A stretch of 64,000 bases of DNA. It comes from Bettongia penicillata ogilbyi. Taxonomy: Eukaryota; Chordata; Mammalia; Diprotodontia; Potoroidae. Shown piece by piece: positions 49,598 through 61,159 of the stretch; within the stretch, counting starts at the first letter, position 1; each line of letters opens with the position of its first letter. Position numbers and translations under genes: made by a program. Location of the stretch: positions 124,001 to 188,000 of the forward strand of contig JAJHZJ010000418.1 in assembly GCA_023548195.1 (NCBI GenBank). The letters are read 5' to 3'. The notes under the pieces are model-generated. The model saw nothing but the letters and a program-made list of their open reading frames with translations. It was not told the DNA's origin and did no database searches.

Positions 49598-51605
49598 AAT
49601 TGTATTTTTTCCCAATTATATGTCAAGACAATTTTTATCATTCTTTTTTACAAGATTTTGAGTTACAACTTTTTCTCCCTCCCCTCCCCTCTTCATGTAA
49701 AACATATTTCCATGCTAAAGTTGTGAAAGAAGAAACAGATCAAAAGAAAAAAAAAACAAAAAATGATAAAGTAAGTGGAAAAAAGTATACTTTGATCTGC
49801 ATTCAGTTTCCATCAGTTCTTTATCTGCATGTGGATAACATTTTCCTCCCTGAGTCCTTTGGAAATGCCCTGGATCATTGTGTTGCTAAGAAGAGATTAC
49901 TCATTCATAGTTGATCATTGCACAGTGTTGCTGATCCTGTGTAGGATGTTTTTCTGGTTCCCCCCGTTTCATTTTACATCAGTTTGTACAAGTCTTTCCA
50001 CGTTTTTCTGAAATCTGTCTATACGTCATTTCTTGTTGCACAATAGTATTCCATTACATTCATATACACTACTTGTTTAGCCATTCCTCCCTTGATGGGT
50101 ATCCTCTCAGTTTCCAATATTTTGCCACCACAAAAAGGGCCGCTATAAATATTTTTGCACATGTAAGTCCTTTTCTCTTTTGATGATCTCTTTGGGATAC
50201 AGTCTTATTACTGCATGAAAGAGAGTGCACAGTTAGCCCTTTGGGCATAGTTCCAAATTGCTCTCCAGAATGGTTGGATCAGTTCATAACTCCACCAACA
50301 GTGCATCAGTGTTACAATTTTCCAACATCCTCTCCAACATTTATCATTTCCCTTTTTTGTCATATTAGCCAGTCTGATAGGTGTGAGGTGGTACCTCAGA
50401 GTTATTTTAATTTGCATTTCTCTAATCAAAAGTGATTTAGTGCATTTCTTCATATTCCTATAGATGGCTTTGAATTCTCAAGTGGATTTTTATATATCCT
50501 TTTCCATTTGGCCAATTCTACTTTTTAAGTAGTTGATTTCCTTTTCCAGGCTATTGACTCTTTTTCCATAAGTCTTTTGCATCACTCTCATTTTCCCAGT
50601 TTTTTTCTCTTTCCCTTATATGATTTTTAAGCTCGTTTTTGAATACTTCAGGGAGTTCTGAGTGTGAGACCACTTCTCATTTTCCTTTGGGTTTTCCCAT
50701 GAGTGTTTTGACATTGCTGTCTCATCTTCCCTGTCACCGTACTAACTTCCTATCCTCAGATTCTTTTTGTGTTGTTTTTTGCTCATCTTTTTTGCCTTTT
50801 TCCTTTCTTTTAAATTTGAGCTCTGTTCCTGGGATGTCATGGGTACCATCTCAGGTTTCTTGTGACAGGGGCGGCAGGCTCTGGCTATTTACCTGGCACT
50901 TTAAGTTGTCCTGAGGCCCACAGGGGACCTTCGCGTCACTGGTGCTGCTGGAGGCTGTTGGGGTCTGGCAGCTTACCTGGTACCCAGCCAGGGTCTAGGT
51001 GTGTGTCTCATATGTGAGGAGGCCAGTGGAGTATTTCTGTATTTTCTGCGTCTACACTGAAGCATGGGGCGATCTGGCTGCTGGCAGCTGCTTGTTTGCC
51101 TAGGGCTACACGGAGACACTTAGCAAGGGCCTGGCAGCCTGTTTGCTTAGGCACCAGTAGGTTGGGTCTACCTGTGTTCCTGATGCTACACTGAAGTATC
51201 TGGAGGTCTGGCTGCTGAAGGTTGCCTATGGCCATTCTCAGAGGTGGACTCTGTCTGTTTCCACAGTTATGCTGAGGCATATGGGGGGTGTTAGAGTTGA
51301 CACTTACCTGCTACCCTGCACTGAGACTCAAGGTCTACCTTGTTTGCTGGGGTGAGGCTTGCTGCTGGCTTGCTTCCTGTCCTGGACTGCGGTCTCCTTT
51401 TATTTGAGCAAGACAGACCTTTCTTGCCCATCTTTCAAGTTTCTTGGGCTAAAAGATAGTTTCATCCAGCTTTTTGTTGTTTTTACTGGTTCTGCTGTTC
51501 AGCATTTGTTCTAGGGAGCTATTTTACGGTTGTTTGGAGGTGAATATGTGAGAGTTACAGTGTTTTCCTGTTTACTCAGCCTTCTTGGCTTCTGGAATTC
51601 CTACC
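49598..51605 (-). mobile_element. Antisense L1, 5' complete but internally deleted, bounded by a 14-bp duplication
   Basis: Read on the minus strand, the 5' end (51605) has AGAAGCCAAGAAGGCTGAG in the position of the usual AAGATGGCGGAG-like L1 start. A GC-richer 5' UTR follows to about 50800, then the ORF1 N-terminal coiled-coil region (about 50790-50480). At about 50470 it jumps to the ORF2 end (minus frame 50453-50208, with GNDKCWRGCWKIVTLMHCWW), and the 3' UTR ends in an A tail seen as T-rich sequence at 49598-49612. Direct repeats of 14 bases bracket it exactly. It has lost the ORF1 C-terminal region and nearly all of ORF2. Confidence 0.9.
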
Positions 51606-51619
51606 GAGTTTGCATTTTT
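51606..51619 (+). repeat. L1 target-site duplication, right copy
   Basis: GAGTTTGCATTTTT, identical to 49584-49597; it marks the 5' end of the antisense L1. Confidence 0.9.
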
Positions 51620-52860
51620 TAAATGACAAATTCACAGTTCCGCAGATGAGGGACATTTGTCCTAGTAAGAAGTTCTCTTTCATTTTGTTTATACTTTGAT
51701 GCACCTTTCAGCCTGATACCTTTGGGTACAGGGGGCCTTGTGAATACAGATTACAAATAATTAAACTTGAGATGATTCATTTTCTCTAAACTCTTTTTGA
51801 ATATCCTAAAAATACAGCCTTACATATTGTCTGTTAATAACAATGAAACAATTCAATTATTTTTAGAGGGTATTATTCAAGAATAGTATGCATTAGAAAG
51901 ACAATTTTAGAATAGTAAACAATAGAAAATTATTTGTCTAACATATAGTATTGCATAATCTGGAACGTTTCATTAAAACAGACTGGCAGATTACTTCTTT
52001 GTTCATTAGTCTTTCAATTGGATTGTTCTCTTCCCAGTTTTCTTAAAATTCATCCCAGAGTGACAAATAAATGGTATCAGTGATATCTTTAGTCTAAGAT
52101 TTTTTTTGCAATTTTGATATTTTATTTGAAGTGAGATAGCCTTTTGGAGACATTTATCAATAGGAAATCTCCTAGAAGAACTCTAAAATCCACAATTCAG
52201 CATTTAAAACTGCATGTTCATTTAGCAAGCAATTTTCTTTATGTTCATATCAGCAATTCTTACTGGGGTAAAAATATTATTGGAGTCGACCTGGGATTTG
52301 TATGTTGAGAATTTTAGATTCTTTATCAAAAAAGTATTCTTTATGAGAGGCATTTTTGTGTTATCATCATTAAAAGTTCCAGGTAACAACCCTTCACTTA
52401 AAAAATTCACATTTAACTAGTTTTGCCCTATTCTACTGTCTCCTTTTTCCTATGAAATATACTTAAAAATTTTACGAATAGCAGCATTGTGAAAGGTTTT
52501 AATCATCTATCTTTTGGGAAAATATATCATTGGTACCATGGAAATATAAACTTAGTTGACTAGCTAAATCTGTGATAGCATCTATATGGGTATTCTTTCC
52601 TAGGTGCGTATTAAAACACTTCCATGCTTTCCTATCTTTCTTGATTTTGTCTATGCCCTTGTATAGATCTTCCATAGAAGTTTACTTCATTGCACTAGTG
52701 GCCCTTCTTCGAGATCCTTTAATAACTCTCAATAGATTAATTTAAGGTCTGTGAGCTTTTTTTTTTTAGTTGGTAACTATTTCAGCATTAGTTTCTTTTG
52801 TAATCTTTTGTGTTTTATTTTACTCATAAGAACAGTTTTCTGAGAAGGGATCTATAGGCT
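51620..52860. other. Unassigned intron sequence
   Basis: AT-rich, with few recognisable repeats and no exon seen. Confidence 0.5.
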
Positions 52861-53109
52861 TTTCCCTAGAACACTTCATTACTTTCTTAACTACCACCAC
52901 AACTTGGGTTGAGAAATTCTCCTTTCATAAGCCTTCCTCATGGGTGAGCACATCAGACCCCATATGCCGTTACCCTAAGATTCTCCATCTCTTTTTTACC
53001 TTCATATCACAAAAGAAGGCTGAGCAGGTTCATTTTCATCAGCTTAGAGAGTGGCTTTTTCCAATTTGAAGACTTTCCCTGAAGGAATGGGTGGGTAAGA
53101 ATAAAAAAA
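52861..53109 (+). repeat. Chimeric local duplication with an A-rich end
   Basis: Bases 52861-53064 match 55700-55903 at 197 of 204. Bases 53065-53101 match 56777-56813 at 37 of 37. In the source region these two pieces are 873 bases apart; here they are joined directly and followed by TAAAAAAAAC. Confidence 0.88.
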
Positions 53110-54049
53110 ACTTCTGTTCTAAGTCAATGCATCAGGAATATATCATTTTGTTAGTGTGAAAACCCCCTCCACATATACAGATTGCCACCTGTCTATAACA
53201 TCCTTTCTTAGAGAGTTACTTGAACCTAAGAATTGAGGGCAAGACCTGGACCTTGTTCCTCCTAACTCAAGTCCTTTGTGGCATGCCGCTTTTCTAGTAT
53301 CTTTTAAAAACCAATCGTAGATAGTGGCCTAGGACCCCTAAAGCCTGGGACTCCCAGACATCAAATCTAATCTTTGGAACTGAATCAGAAGATCAGGTCA
53401 TTGTCTGTACCTAGAATTTAGTTTGGAAATTTTCTAAATATTGCTTATAAATAGCTAAATATTTAAGTTTCCTCAGTAGAGGTATTAAGGTTTTCAAATT
53501 TCCAGTATAAATACTCAACGTAGAAAAACGCTATCAGGAGAGGATGGTCTTGATTTTTTCCTCAGAAGGCATGGACTCACAGGAGTCCATAAACATATGT
53601 ATAGAAAACACATAAAGCTTTCAAAATAGGCCAAAAGCTGCCCTTGAAGGGGAACCGAGTTAGAGAGCATTAGTAGAACAAGACTTTTATATCCCTATGA
53701 GTATAGGTCTTCTATCACCCCACATCATGGCTTTGGGTCCTTTCTATGGTCTGTGAGGGTCAGTCTTTGCCTTTCCTGAAGAAGAATGCTGCTCAGGAAC
53801 TCCCCTTCTGTTTCTTGAAAGCCAGGACCCTTCGCACTCAAACTTGAGATTATCAGTGAGTTAATCACCAAGGCTAATGTTAAGAAACTGACCTTCTCTG
53901 TTTAGAATACTAGATTCTGTTACTAACCTGCCTAGAAAATCTCCTCTCAGGTCTTCTGTTTAACAAGGAAATTCAGGGCAGCCACCTCATTTTTTCCCCT
54001 GACTGGCTGCAGGACTTCATTATGTCGTCATGCTGGGAACCTTCCTATC
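53110..54049. other. Unclassified stretch
   Basis: No exon and no repeat that I can name. Its composition is more even than neighbouring AT-rich sequence, so it may be an old LTR or similar element. Confidence 0.3.
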
Positions 54050-54059
54050 CCTTCCTTTT

Positions 54060-54190
54060 TTAGTCTTTTTTTATGTATTATGAGCCCTTTGAGGGTAAGG
54101 ACTGTCTTTTGCTTTTCTCTATATCCCAGTTCTTAACATAGTTCCTGTTGCATAGTAGGTGCTTAATAAATAATTTACTGATTAACTGAT
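54060..54190 (+). mobile_element. L2-type LINE tail
   Basis: GAGCCCTTTGAGGGTAAGGA, TCTATATCCCAGTTCTTAAC, GTAGGTGCTTAATAAATAAT. Confidence 0.8.
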
Positions 54191-54199
54191 AATCATCAG

Positions 54200-55590
54200 A
54201 GATCTGTTATCTTTAATTTTTCTAAAGTTTTAGTCAGGTCCTTTTCTTTCTTTTTTGTATTTTTGTTCGATTTATCTAGTTTCAAAGAGGTTTTTTGAGG
54301 TTCCCTAATAGTATAGATTTACTATTGATTTCTTCCTGCAATTTGATTTACTTTTCCTTTAACATTTAGATGCAGACTTTTAGGTACATATAAATGAAGT
54401 GTTGATGTTGATTCCTTATGTATAGTGCCTTGAAGCATAAGATGTTTTCTTTGGTTATATCTTTCAATCATGTTTCTTATAGCTTTAATCTGAAATCTCT
54501 TGTTACTCTTGCATTTTTGAGTTCAGATAAAACATAATAGATTTTGCCTCATCTCATTTTTTAAACTTTATGTGAATCTTCATTTTTCAAGTGTTTTTTA
54601 TAAACAGCTTATTGTTGGGCTCTAATTTCTAATCTATTATATAATTCTTTTTCATTTTATAGGTGAGTACTTCCCATGCACTTTCTTAGTTGTGACTGTT
54701 AATTCTATATTTCTCTCCACCCTGTCCTCTTATAATTTTCTCTTCCCATTCATTACATTTTCCATGTTTAAATATTCTCTTTTTTATGCCCCAATATGAT
54801 GTAATATTGATTTCCCTCCCTTTTTTTTCTAGCCTAGTGTAGTGTCTTATACTTCCCATTTAGGTCTTCTCCTAAAACCATGAAAATGGAACAAAATCAC
54901 CTATAGGCCCTTCCTTTGTCTCTGACTCTTGAAGGTAATAGAATGCAGAGAAGATATTTTGTTTCTTTTCTTTTTATTATTTTATTAGTATTTTGTTAGT
55001 ATTTCAATATTTCATCTACAATGAGTGTAATTTTCTTTTTTCTCTTAACTCCAGCATTGCCATTTCAAAATATCTACTTAGTCCAGAATTTTCATCAGGA
55101 ATACCTGGAAATATACTCTTTCGGTAATTATGAATTTTTTTGCTGTAGGATTATCCTCAGTTTTGTTGGATTGATTATTCTTGGTTATAAGCTTTACCTT
55201 AAGACTTTTGCAGTGTTGCCTTACAAGTTCACCCTTTTTATATGGGAGCTGTCAAATATTGTGTGATGTTGATTGTAACTCACTGCTACTTAAATGGTTC
55301 TTCTTGCTGGCTTGTAGTATTTTTTTTATCTTTGACTTTGAAGCTTGGGATTTTGGCTACGGTGTTCCTGGTTTTCGTTTTGCTATTTCTATCAGGGGTA
55401 ATAGGCAGATTCTTTATATTTTTCCTTTGTCTTCTGGTTCTAAGAATTCTGGACGTTTTTCTTTATGATTTCTTCAGATATGCTGTGGTGCTACTTTCCT
55501 GCCTTCTGTACTCTCTTGCTTTTACCTTCTTCTGGGTTGCCCTAGAATTCTGCCAGTCCTGTGAAGCTATGGACTGAGCAGAGGAGTCTG
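54200..55590 (-). mobile_element. L1 LINE, antisense, start of ORF2 and end of ORF1
   Basis: The reverse of 55010-55450 resembles the L1 ORF1 C-terminal region seen at 38612-38872; on the + strand it has GGGATTTTGGCTACGGTGTT, then CCTGGTTTTCGTTTTG, and earlier GTCAAATATTGTGTGATGTT. The T-rich 54200-54900 part would then be the start of ORF2 and the spacer, which I call less surely. Three overlapping + strand open frames here (up to 111 codons) are antisense shadows rich in Leu and Phe. Confidence 0.65.
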
Positions 55591-55699
55591 ACACTGATTC
55601 TCCTTATTCCTTCATAAACTTGTGCCGTGTTAGGCTTGCTGGGTTATTTGTGGAGGTTCTGGGTCCTAAGCACATTTCTGTTTTTCCACTATTTATATA

Positions 55700-55903
55700 T
55701 TTCCCTAGAACACTTCATTACTTTCTTAACTACCACCATAACTTGGGTTGAGAAATTCTCCTTTCATAAGCCTTCCTCGTGGGTGAGCACGTCAGACCCC
55801 ATATGTTGTTACCCTAAGATTCTCCATCTCTTTTGTATCTTCATATCACAAAAGAAGGCTGAGCAGGTTCATTTTCATCAGCTTAGAGAGTGGCTTTTTC
55901 CAA
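55700..55903 (+). repeat. Source or partner copy of the 204-bp duplication
   Basis: It starts TTTCCCTAGAACACTTCATT and ends GTGGCTTTTTCCAA. Seven single-base differences from 52861-53064, most of them transitions. Its own origin is not recognised. Confidence 0.88.
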
Positions 55904-56285
55904 CTCTAATCGAAATCAACCAATTCATCTTGGGGACAACCATCTTTTCGGAAACCTAGTCATGAGGGTTTTTGTTGGTTTGTTTGGTCGTCTTGTCAGT
56001 GTAAGAGTGGGAATGTCAAAATTCTGTAGGAAAAACTTCACCTTTGTAATTTTGGTGTCAGTAAACATTATTACTATCGAAGTCAAATATATTTGTAAAG
56101 ATGAAATTAAGATAAAATGATCAAGGTATCATTTTAGAATCACCATAAATAATTTCTCGTGAAGCTTAAGCTTCTCTTTTTACTTACTTACAATGTTTCT
56201 CAAAATAAAATCTGGTTACCCTGTTGAACATGGCTAGCTAGTTCTTGGGTACTTTAATTAGCATTAGATCTTCATTTAAATTTCC
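55904..56285. other. Unassigned intron sequence
   Basis: AT-rich, nothing recognised. Confidence 0.5.
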
Positions 56286-56289
56286 CTTC

Positions 56290-56540
56290 TTTCTTGCCAG
56301 AGTCAGTCCCTCTGCTAGTGTGCTAGTGATCCCTTCCTTCTTTCTCCATTCAACCCTCCTTTCTAATTTTTACTTCCTCTCTACTGGCTCCTTCCCTATG
56401 ACTTTCAAACATGCCCGAGTCTTTCCTATCCTTTAAAAATCTTCATTAGGCCCTACCACCATTATTGCCTACCTTTCTCAGCCAAACTCCTCTCCCTGCT
56501 TCTACTTCTTCCCCTATCACTCACTTCTCAGACATTCGCA
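56290..56540 (+). mobile_element. L2 LINE, ORF2 segment
   Basis: CTACTGGCTCCTTCCCTATG, then CAAACATGCCCGAGTCTTTC, CTATCCTTTAAAAATCTTCA and CAGCCAAACTCCTCTCCCTG match the same L2 region as 19740-19930. Confidence 0.75.
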
Positions 56541-56544
56541 ATAT

Positions 56545-57080
56545 GGTTTTCAACTTCATTGGGGTGTGTGGGGCGTTCAGGAAGTACTAGCGCCTCTGGG
56601 GTGAGGACTGCTCATCTGTCTTTGGTGTTCATTTTCACCCAACCCTCACCTGTGGTTCCAAGGAGCTGTAACATGTAGAGCAGCCACACCTCAGGAAACC
56701 ATCTTGGCAGACAAACTAAACCATATTGCACTAACTGATAGGCCTCAGATCCATAGATACATGTCTCCCTCAAGCATTTGAAGACTTTCCCTGAAGGAAT
56801 GGGTGGGTAAGAACAATTTTTCCAGTGGCCATGAAAGTAGTGCAGTGGAGTGCTTAGAGCTTGGCCAAGTGTTGAAGATGCCAAGGTCATCCGCTGCATC
56901 CCAGGCCATCCCCGGTCCTCTTAACTTCATGCTACCACTGGGTTTCCTGATGGCTCAGGAGAGAGTGAGGCTGACAACTTTGCACACGTCTGCCTCACTT
57001 AAATCTAATTCATGTACAAGTCAAGATCACCATGTGATTTCGCTGGCCCTCTTAAAAACGAAGGAGAAACAATAACAAAG
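56545..57080 (+). mobile_element. RTE-related SINE or RTE 3' part
   Basis: CTGTGGTTCCAAGGAGCTGT, TGATAGGCCTCAGATCCATA, TTTGAAGACTTTCCCTGAAG, GATGCCAAGGTCATCCGC, GAGAGAGTGAGGCTGACAAC and AAAACGAAGGAGAAACAATA. I recognise this as a common marsupial element with an RTE-type end (GTCCTCTTCGAAAACGAAGG-like). The open frames on both strands here derive from it. Confidence 0.75.
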
Positions 57081-58325
57081 TTCCCGTTCAACTTTAGAAT
57101 TATGTTTATTTATATATGATTAAAATAGCCTAATAGTGTGAGAGTAAAATGTGTTTTATTATTAGCTAAATTTTTTCTTCTTCTGGACCGCTTTTTGAGT
57201 GCTCTTACTAATCCAGCTTAGTTATAACAAGTGCTTAATAACTACTTGTTGATTGATTTACAGTGGAGAAAATTCATTTAGTATATTAGAATATCATTGT
57301 ACAGTGGATCTTCAAATCTGTTAGACTCTAGAGTGTTCACTAGTGAACAATGACCCCTGAGTATTGTATTGAAAGGGAGGGGCAGTAGTGTTTAGACAAT
57401 CTCTGAGTGTTCTTTTAGTTCTACATCCTTTGATCTGATTATTTTTGTGCCTTCAAAGTTCTGATTACTGTGTCAGGGGAATGAAAACTTAGAATAACTT
57501 TTAGATTGAGGTATCTCATAAGCTAAAATTTCTTGGAGTTATGGGTCTATATGTTTTACATGGTTTTTCTGTTACTTGTATACAGGGAAAAACGGATTTT
57601 TAAATCTTGCTTCATACTTCTTATAGTATATGTTACATGTGTTTTTATTTTTGTCTTTCAATTTAAACAATACCCCTTTGGTTTTCTATTTTCCACAGTA
57701 AACCCCACGTTAAGTGAGTTGGCTAGAACTATTTGTTAACACTTGGTGGCAGAAAAAACACTAATTTCTAATCACATGACTATCATAGTGAAGTTCTAGC
57801 CTCCTTGAAAAATAATATGACATTTTTATGGACAGAGGGATTCTGCTAAAACAGAAAGTATTTTCTGGGATTGTTGAGTGTAGATTTATAATGCATTTGA
57901 AGAATTAAAATAGTGACTATTCAGTGCTACTAGTATAACAGTGTTTATTATCATTCTAAAACATTTTAATATATTTTATTGATTGCAGAGATGGAACTTT
58001 GAATCCTGTTTTTCTGATATTAGAATCTGTCTTTATCCACTACATCCTATTGTTTATTTTTAAAACAATGTGTTTTTTACTTTTTTCTTTTTACAGTGTT
58101 TCTTACTTTAGATCTGCCTATTTGTATTTACCTCAGTCATTTTTCCTACTTTTCCCCTTCTAATACAAACCCTCCCTTGTTACCCCCCCAATTTTTAAGC
58201 AAAAGTGCCTTGATACAGTGACTGCATGTGACAGTATAGACAACTCTCTATCCTAGTAGTTCTTGCCTCTTTACTATGAGGAAGAAAGTATGTTTAATTA
58301 TCTGTACTCCAAAACTTGCATTGGT
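57081..58325. other. Unassigned intron sequence
   Basis: No exon is seen. A short L2-type tail at 57228-57260 (CAAGTGCTTAATAACTACTT). Confidence 0.5.
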
Positions 58326-58329
58326 TTTT

Positions 58330-58355
58330 CATATATATATATATATATATATATT
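58330..58355. repeat. Microsatellite (AT)n
   Basis: About twelve AT units. Confidence 0.95.
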
Positions 58356-58427
58356 AGTTCTACTTATTTTACTTCACGTCAGGTCATATAGATATTCTTT
58401 ATTTCTCTGAATTACTCATATTTGTCG

Positions 58428-58590
58428 TTTTTTATTAACTGTTCAGTCGTATCTGACTTTTCTTGGCAAAGATAATGGTTTGCCATTTCCTTCTTCAGCT
58501 TATTTCACAGGTGAGGAGCTGAGGCAGAGTTAAGTGACTTGGTTTAAAAAAATGTGTAGTTGTGGCAGAACCAGACTTGTGATTTCATTG
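58428..58590 (-). mobile_element. tRNA-derived SINE with RTE-like tail, antisense
   Basis: On the + strand: TGTTCAGTCGTATCTGACTT, TTCTTGGCAAAGATAATGGT, TTGCCATTTCCTTCTTCAGC, GAGGCAGAGTTAAGTGACTT. Confidence 0.85.
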
Positions 58591-58769
58591 ATGGAAGTAA
58601 CTCCCAATAAGGAAAATTCTTTTGATATACAGATCAACTGTTTTGCAACTTGTGAAACTAGAGAAATTACTTAACTTACTGCTCAGAGACTTCTCAGATT
58701 TTTTCCACCATGCCCCAGGGATGGTGCATGGGATTGGGATAATCCATCATGTTGTAAGATCTCATCGGC

Positions 58770-59045
58770 CCCAGTGCTCCCTCTCCTCCCTACCTTGTTT
58801 TGAAGCTTTTCCTGATTCTCCTTGGCGCTAGAACCTCCCCTCTGCTAATATCTCTATTTTGTCCTGTACATGTTTTGTTTGTATGTACGTTGTATCCTGG
58901 ATGTACTTTGCTAGTGCGTTGTCTCCCTAATTAAACTGAGTTCTTTGAGGTCAGGAGCCATTTTTGCCCTTCTTTATATCCCCAGGGCTTAGCACAGGGC
59001 CTGGTACATTTTAGGTGCTTAATAAATGCTTGTTGACCTACTTTG
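58770..59045 (+). mobile_element. L2 LINE 3' end
   Basis: CTCTGCTAATATCTCTATTT, GAGTTCTTTGAGGTCAGGAG, CTTAGCACAGGGCCTGGTAC, TAGGTGCTTAATAAATGCTT. Confidence 0.88.
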
Positions 59046-59387
59046 GTTTGATAATTTCTTCTAGACTTTTAATGACTTTTGAAAAATCCATTTTAATCTT
59101 GGTACAAAATGGTCATTATGAAAGTTTCTCACATTAGCGATAACATGAGGAAAGGACCATGAGCATTAGCCAAGGACACAGGTTTGTCAGGCATTTATGG
59201 GGCATATCTTCTCAGTTTGCATTGGCTTTTTTTTTTTTTTTGAGTAGTAGTGAAGTTTTCTGTGCTAGCATAGGGCAAGCTCAAAAGCAGGTGCTAAATA
59301 TTCACCAACCTCTTGTACAGCATCTTCATGAGTAGGGAAGGGGCTGTTTCCTAAGCCTGATCCTGAAAACTTCTGTTTGCTTCATTC

Positions 59388-59640
59388 TGGCTACTTCGGT
59401 GGTGCAGTGGTTAGAGTTCGGGACTGGGAATCAGAAAAGCCTAAGTTTTGACCTTTCCTCAGCCACTCCCTTGCTGTCTGACCAAGGGCAAGTCATTTAA
59501 CCCATCTGTGCCTCAGTCTCCTCATTTGTGAAATGGAGGTACTAATAACACCTACCCTCATAGGGTTGTTATGAACATCAGATGAGTTAACATTTAAAGA
59601 ACTTGGTGCTCTATAAAAGATTGTTGCTACTATTATCATT
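59388..59640 (+). mobile_element. SINE: tRNA-like start with MIR-like end
   Basis: TCGGTGGTGCAGTGGTTAGA, AAGGGCAAGTCATTTAACCC, CTGTGCCTCAGTCTCCTCAT, CTCATAGGGTTGTTATGAAC, AAGAACTTGGTGCTCTATAA. Confidence 0.85.
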
Positions 59641-59654
59641 ATCGATGTTATGTA

Positions 59655-59845
59655 GTTCAGCTAGGTGGCATAGTCACTAGAGTCTGAACCTGGGGTTAGG
59701 CAGATGAGAAGTCACATCCACCTTAGTCACTTGCTGGTCACGTGACTGGACAAATTTGGACCTGTGTCTTCCTCGGTCTCGCTGTACAGTGAGAATAGCA
59801 AGAGCATCTGCCTCCCAAGAGTGGGCGGAGGGTCAAGGGAGAGGG
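59655..59845 (+). mobile_element. tRNA-derived SINE, 5' part
   Basis: TTCAGCTAGGTGGCATAGTC, then GTCACTTGCTGGTCACGTGA and CGGTCTCGCTGTACAGTGAG. It faces the antisense copy at 59848-60085. Confidence 0.75.
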
Positions 59846-59847
59846 CT

Positions 59848-60085
59848 TCTTGTTATTGTTGAGTCATTTTTCAGTTGACCTTTTGTGACCTTCCTCTGGG
59901 ATTTTCTTGGCACAGATACTGGAGTGGTTTGTCATTTTCCTTCTCTGAATCATTTTACAGATGAGGAAACGGAGGCAAACAGGGTTAAGGGACTTGCCCA
60001 GGATCACACTACAAGTAAGCATCTGAGGCCTTATTTGATGAAGATGAGTTTTCCTGACTCCAGGCCAAGTGCTATATAAATGCTA
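59848..60085 (-). mobile_element. tRNA-derived SINE with RTE-like tail, antisense
   Basis: On the + strand: TTGTTATTGTTGAGTCATTT, GATTTTCTTGGCACAGATAC, GGAGTGGTTTGTCATTTTCC, GATGAGGAAACGGAGGCAAA, TTTTCCTGACTCCAGGCCAA. Confidence 0.9.
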
Positions 60086-60129
60086 GTTATTACATAAGTT
60101 TTATTGTTTTGGTAAATGGAACTTCATTG

Positions 60130-60345
60130 TCACCCGTGCCCCAATATGTAGACAGATGCACGATCATGAAAATCCCATTTGAAGATCCTGATGGTCCCTT
60201 CCTGTGGAATATACACTTGGCTGTCACTCAGCCACAACAAGCTCTGCTTGATCTGATCTGCCAGCATTAGGCACAAGATGCCGATGTCAGGGTAGGCCAG
60301 TGACTGATAGACTCCTATGCAGTGTCTGAATGAATGATAAAGCAT
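60130..60345 (-). other. 71-codon open frame, protein-like but unidentified
   Basis: The minus strand reads IGVYQSLAYPDIGILCLMLA followed by DQIKQSLLWLSDSQVYIPQE. The composition looks more like protein than most intron frames. No family is recognised, there is no splice context, and it may be a piece of a retrocopy or unnamed repeat. Confidence 0.2.
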
Positions 60346-61155
60346 TTATCAAGTGCTTACTGCAAGGGGCTGTGTTTTTGCAATGGAAATAAGAAACCTA
60401 AGCAAGCAATACATGTCTGTCAGTATGTCCAGTCTTGTTCGGTAAGTGTTTGAGCCAAGGATTCAGTAGAGATTCTGGCTGCTTATTGCAGTGCCTATGG
60501 ATTCCCTTCCTTCCTCGGGTGGTGGTAGCAGTGAATCTTATCATAGATCTGTTGCCGTCTCAGGAATGCAATGCTATTATAATTTTGGTAGATATTAACC
60601 AAGATGATTCAGTTCTTTTTTGTTGGGCCTCCTATTGCTGTCTACCTGTTTCTAAAACAGATTTGTTCCCTCTGCCACCTACCCTTTTTAATCCCTGATT
60701 GTTGTCCATAATTTAGATTTCATTTCTATGTTATGATATGTATGGCTTGCTGGGTAAAGATTCAGATTTTTATAATTTAGCAAGTCCAGTCCAGTGGTTA
60801 GACAAAGGGTATGAACTAGGTCCTTGGAACAGAAGTGTCTAGAGTACTGCAGTTTCTCCCATTAGGATGACCAGCTTGCCCTGCTATCTATCATGTAATT
60901 CTTTTATCACATGCGAAGTTAAGTGGTACAAACTGTCATCTCCTGTGATTTTGGGTTTTTTTGAGTTGGAGTTTGTTTGGTGAGAGACTTCTTACTCAGT
61001 CTTTGGATTTGGTGTTATGAACTCTTGACTTGACCAAGCACCATTTCCTGTCTTATTTGTTCTAATCAGGACTTGTCTCATACTGTCTTCATTAGAGTTC
61101 TCCCCTCAAGCCCTATCGCTTCTCCTTCATAACTGGTACACCTTAGCATTCATCT
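60346..61155. other. Unassigned intron sequence
   Basis: No exon is seen. An 87-codon + frame (60435-60698) has no recognised motif. Confidence 0.45.
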
Positions 61156-61159
61156 GATT

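Noticed and set aside
49600..50011. Open frames of 104 and 60 codons just after the fourth exon as an alternative AKAP7 exon
   Set aside because: The sequence is antisense L1 3' UTR; the frames are shadows.
55021..55959. Overlapping hydrophobic frames (81, 95, 111 and 110 codons) as membrane proteins
   Set aside because: The first three read the reverse of L1 ORF1. The last covers the 204-bp duplicated segment. T-rich antisense sequence gives Leu/Phe-rich peptides.
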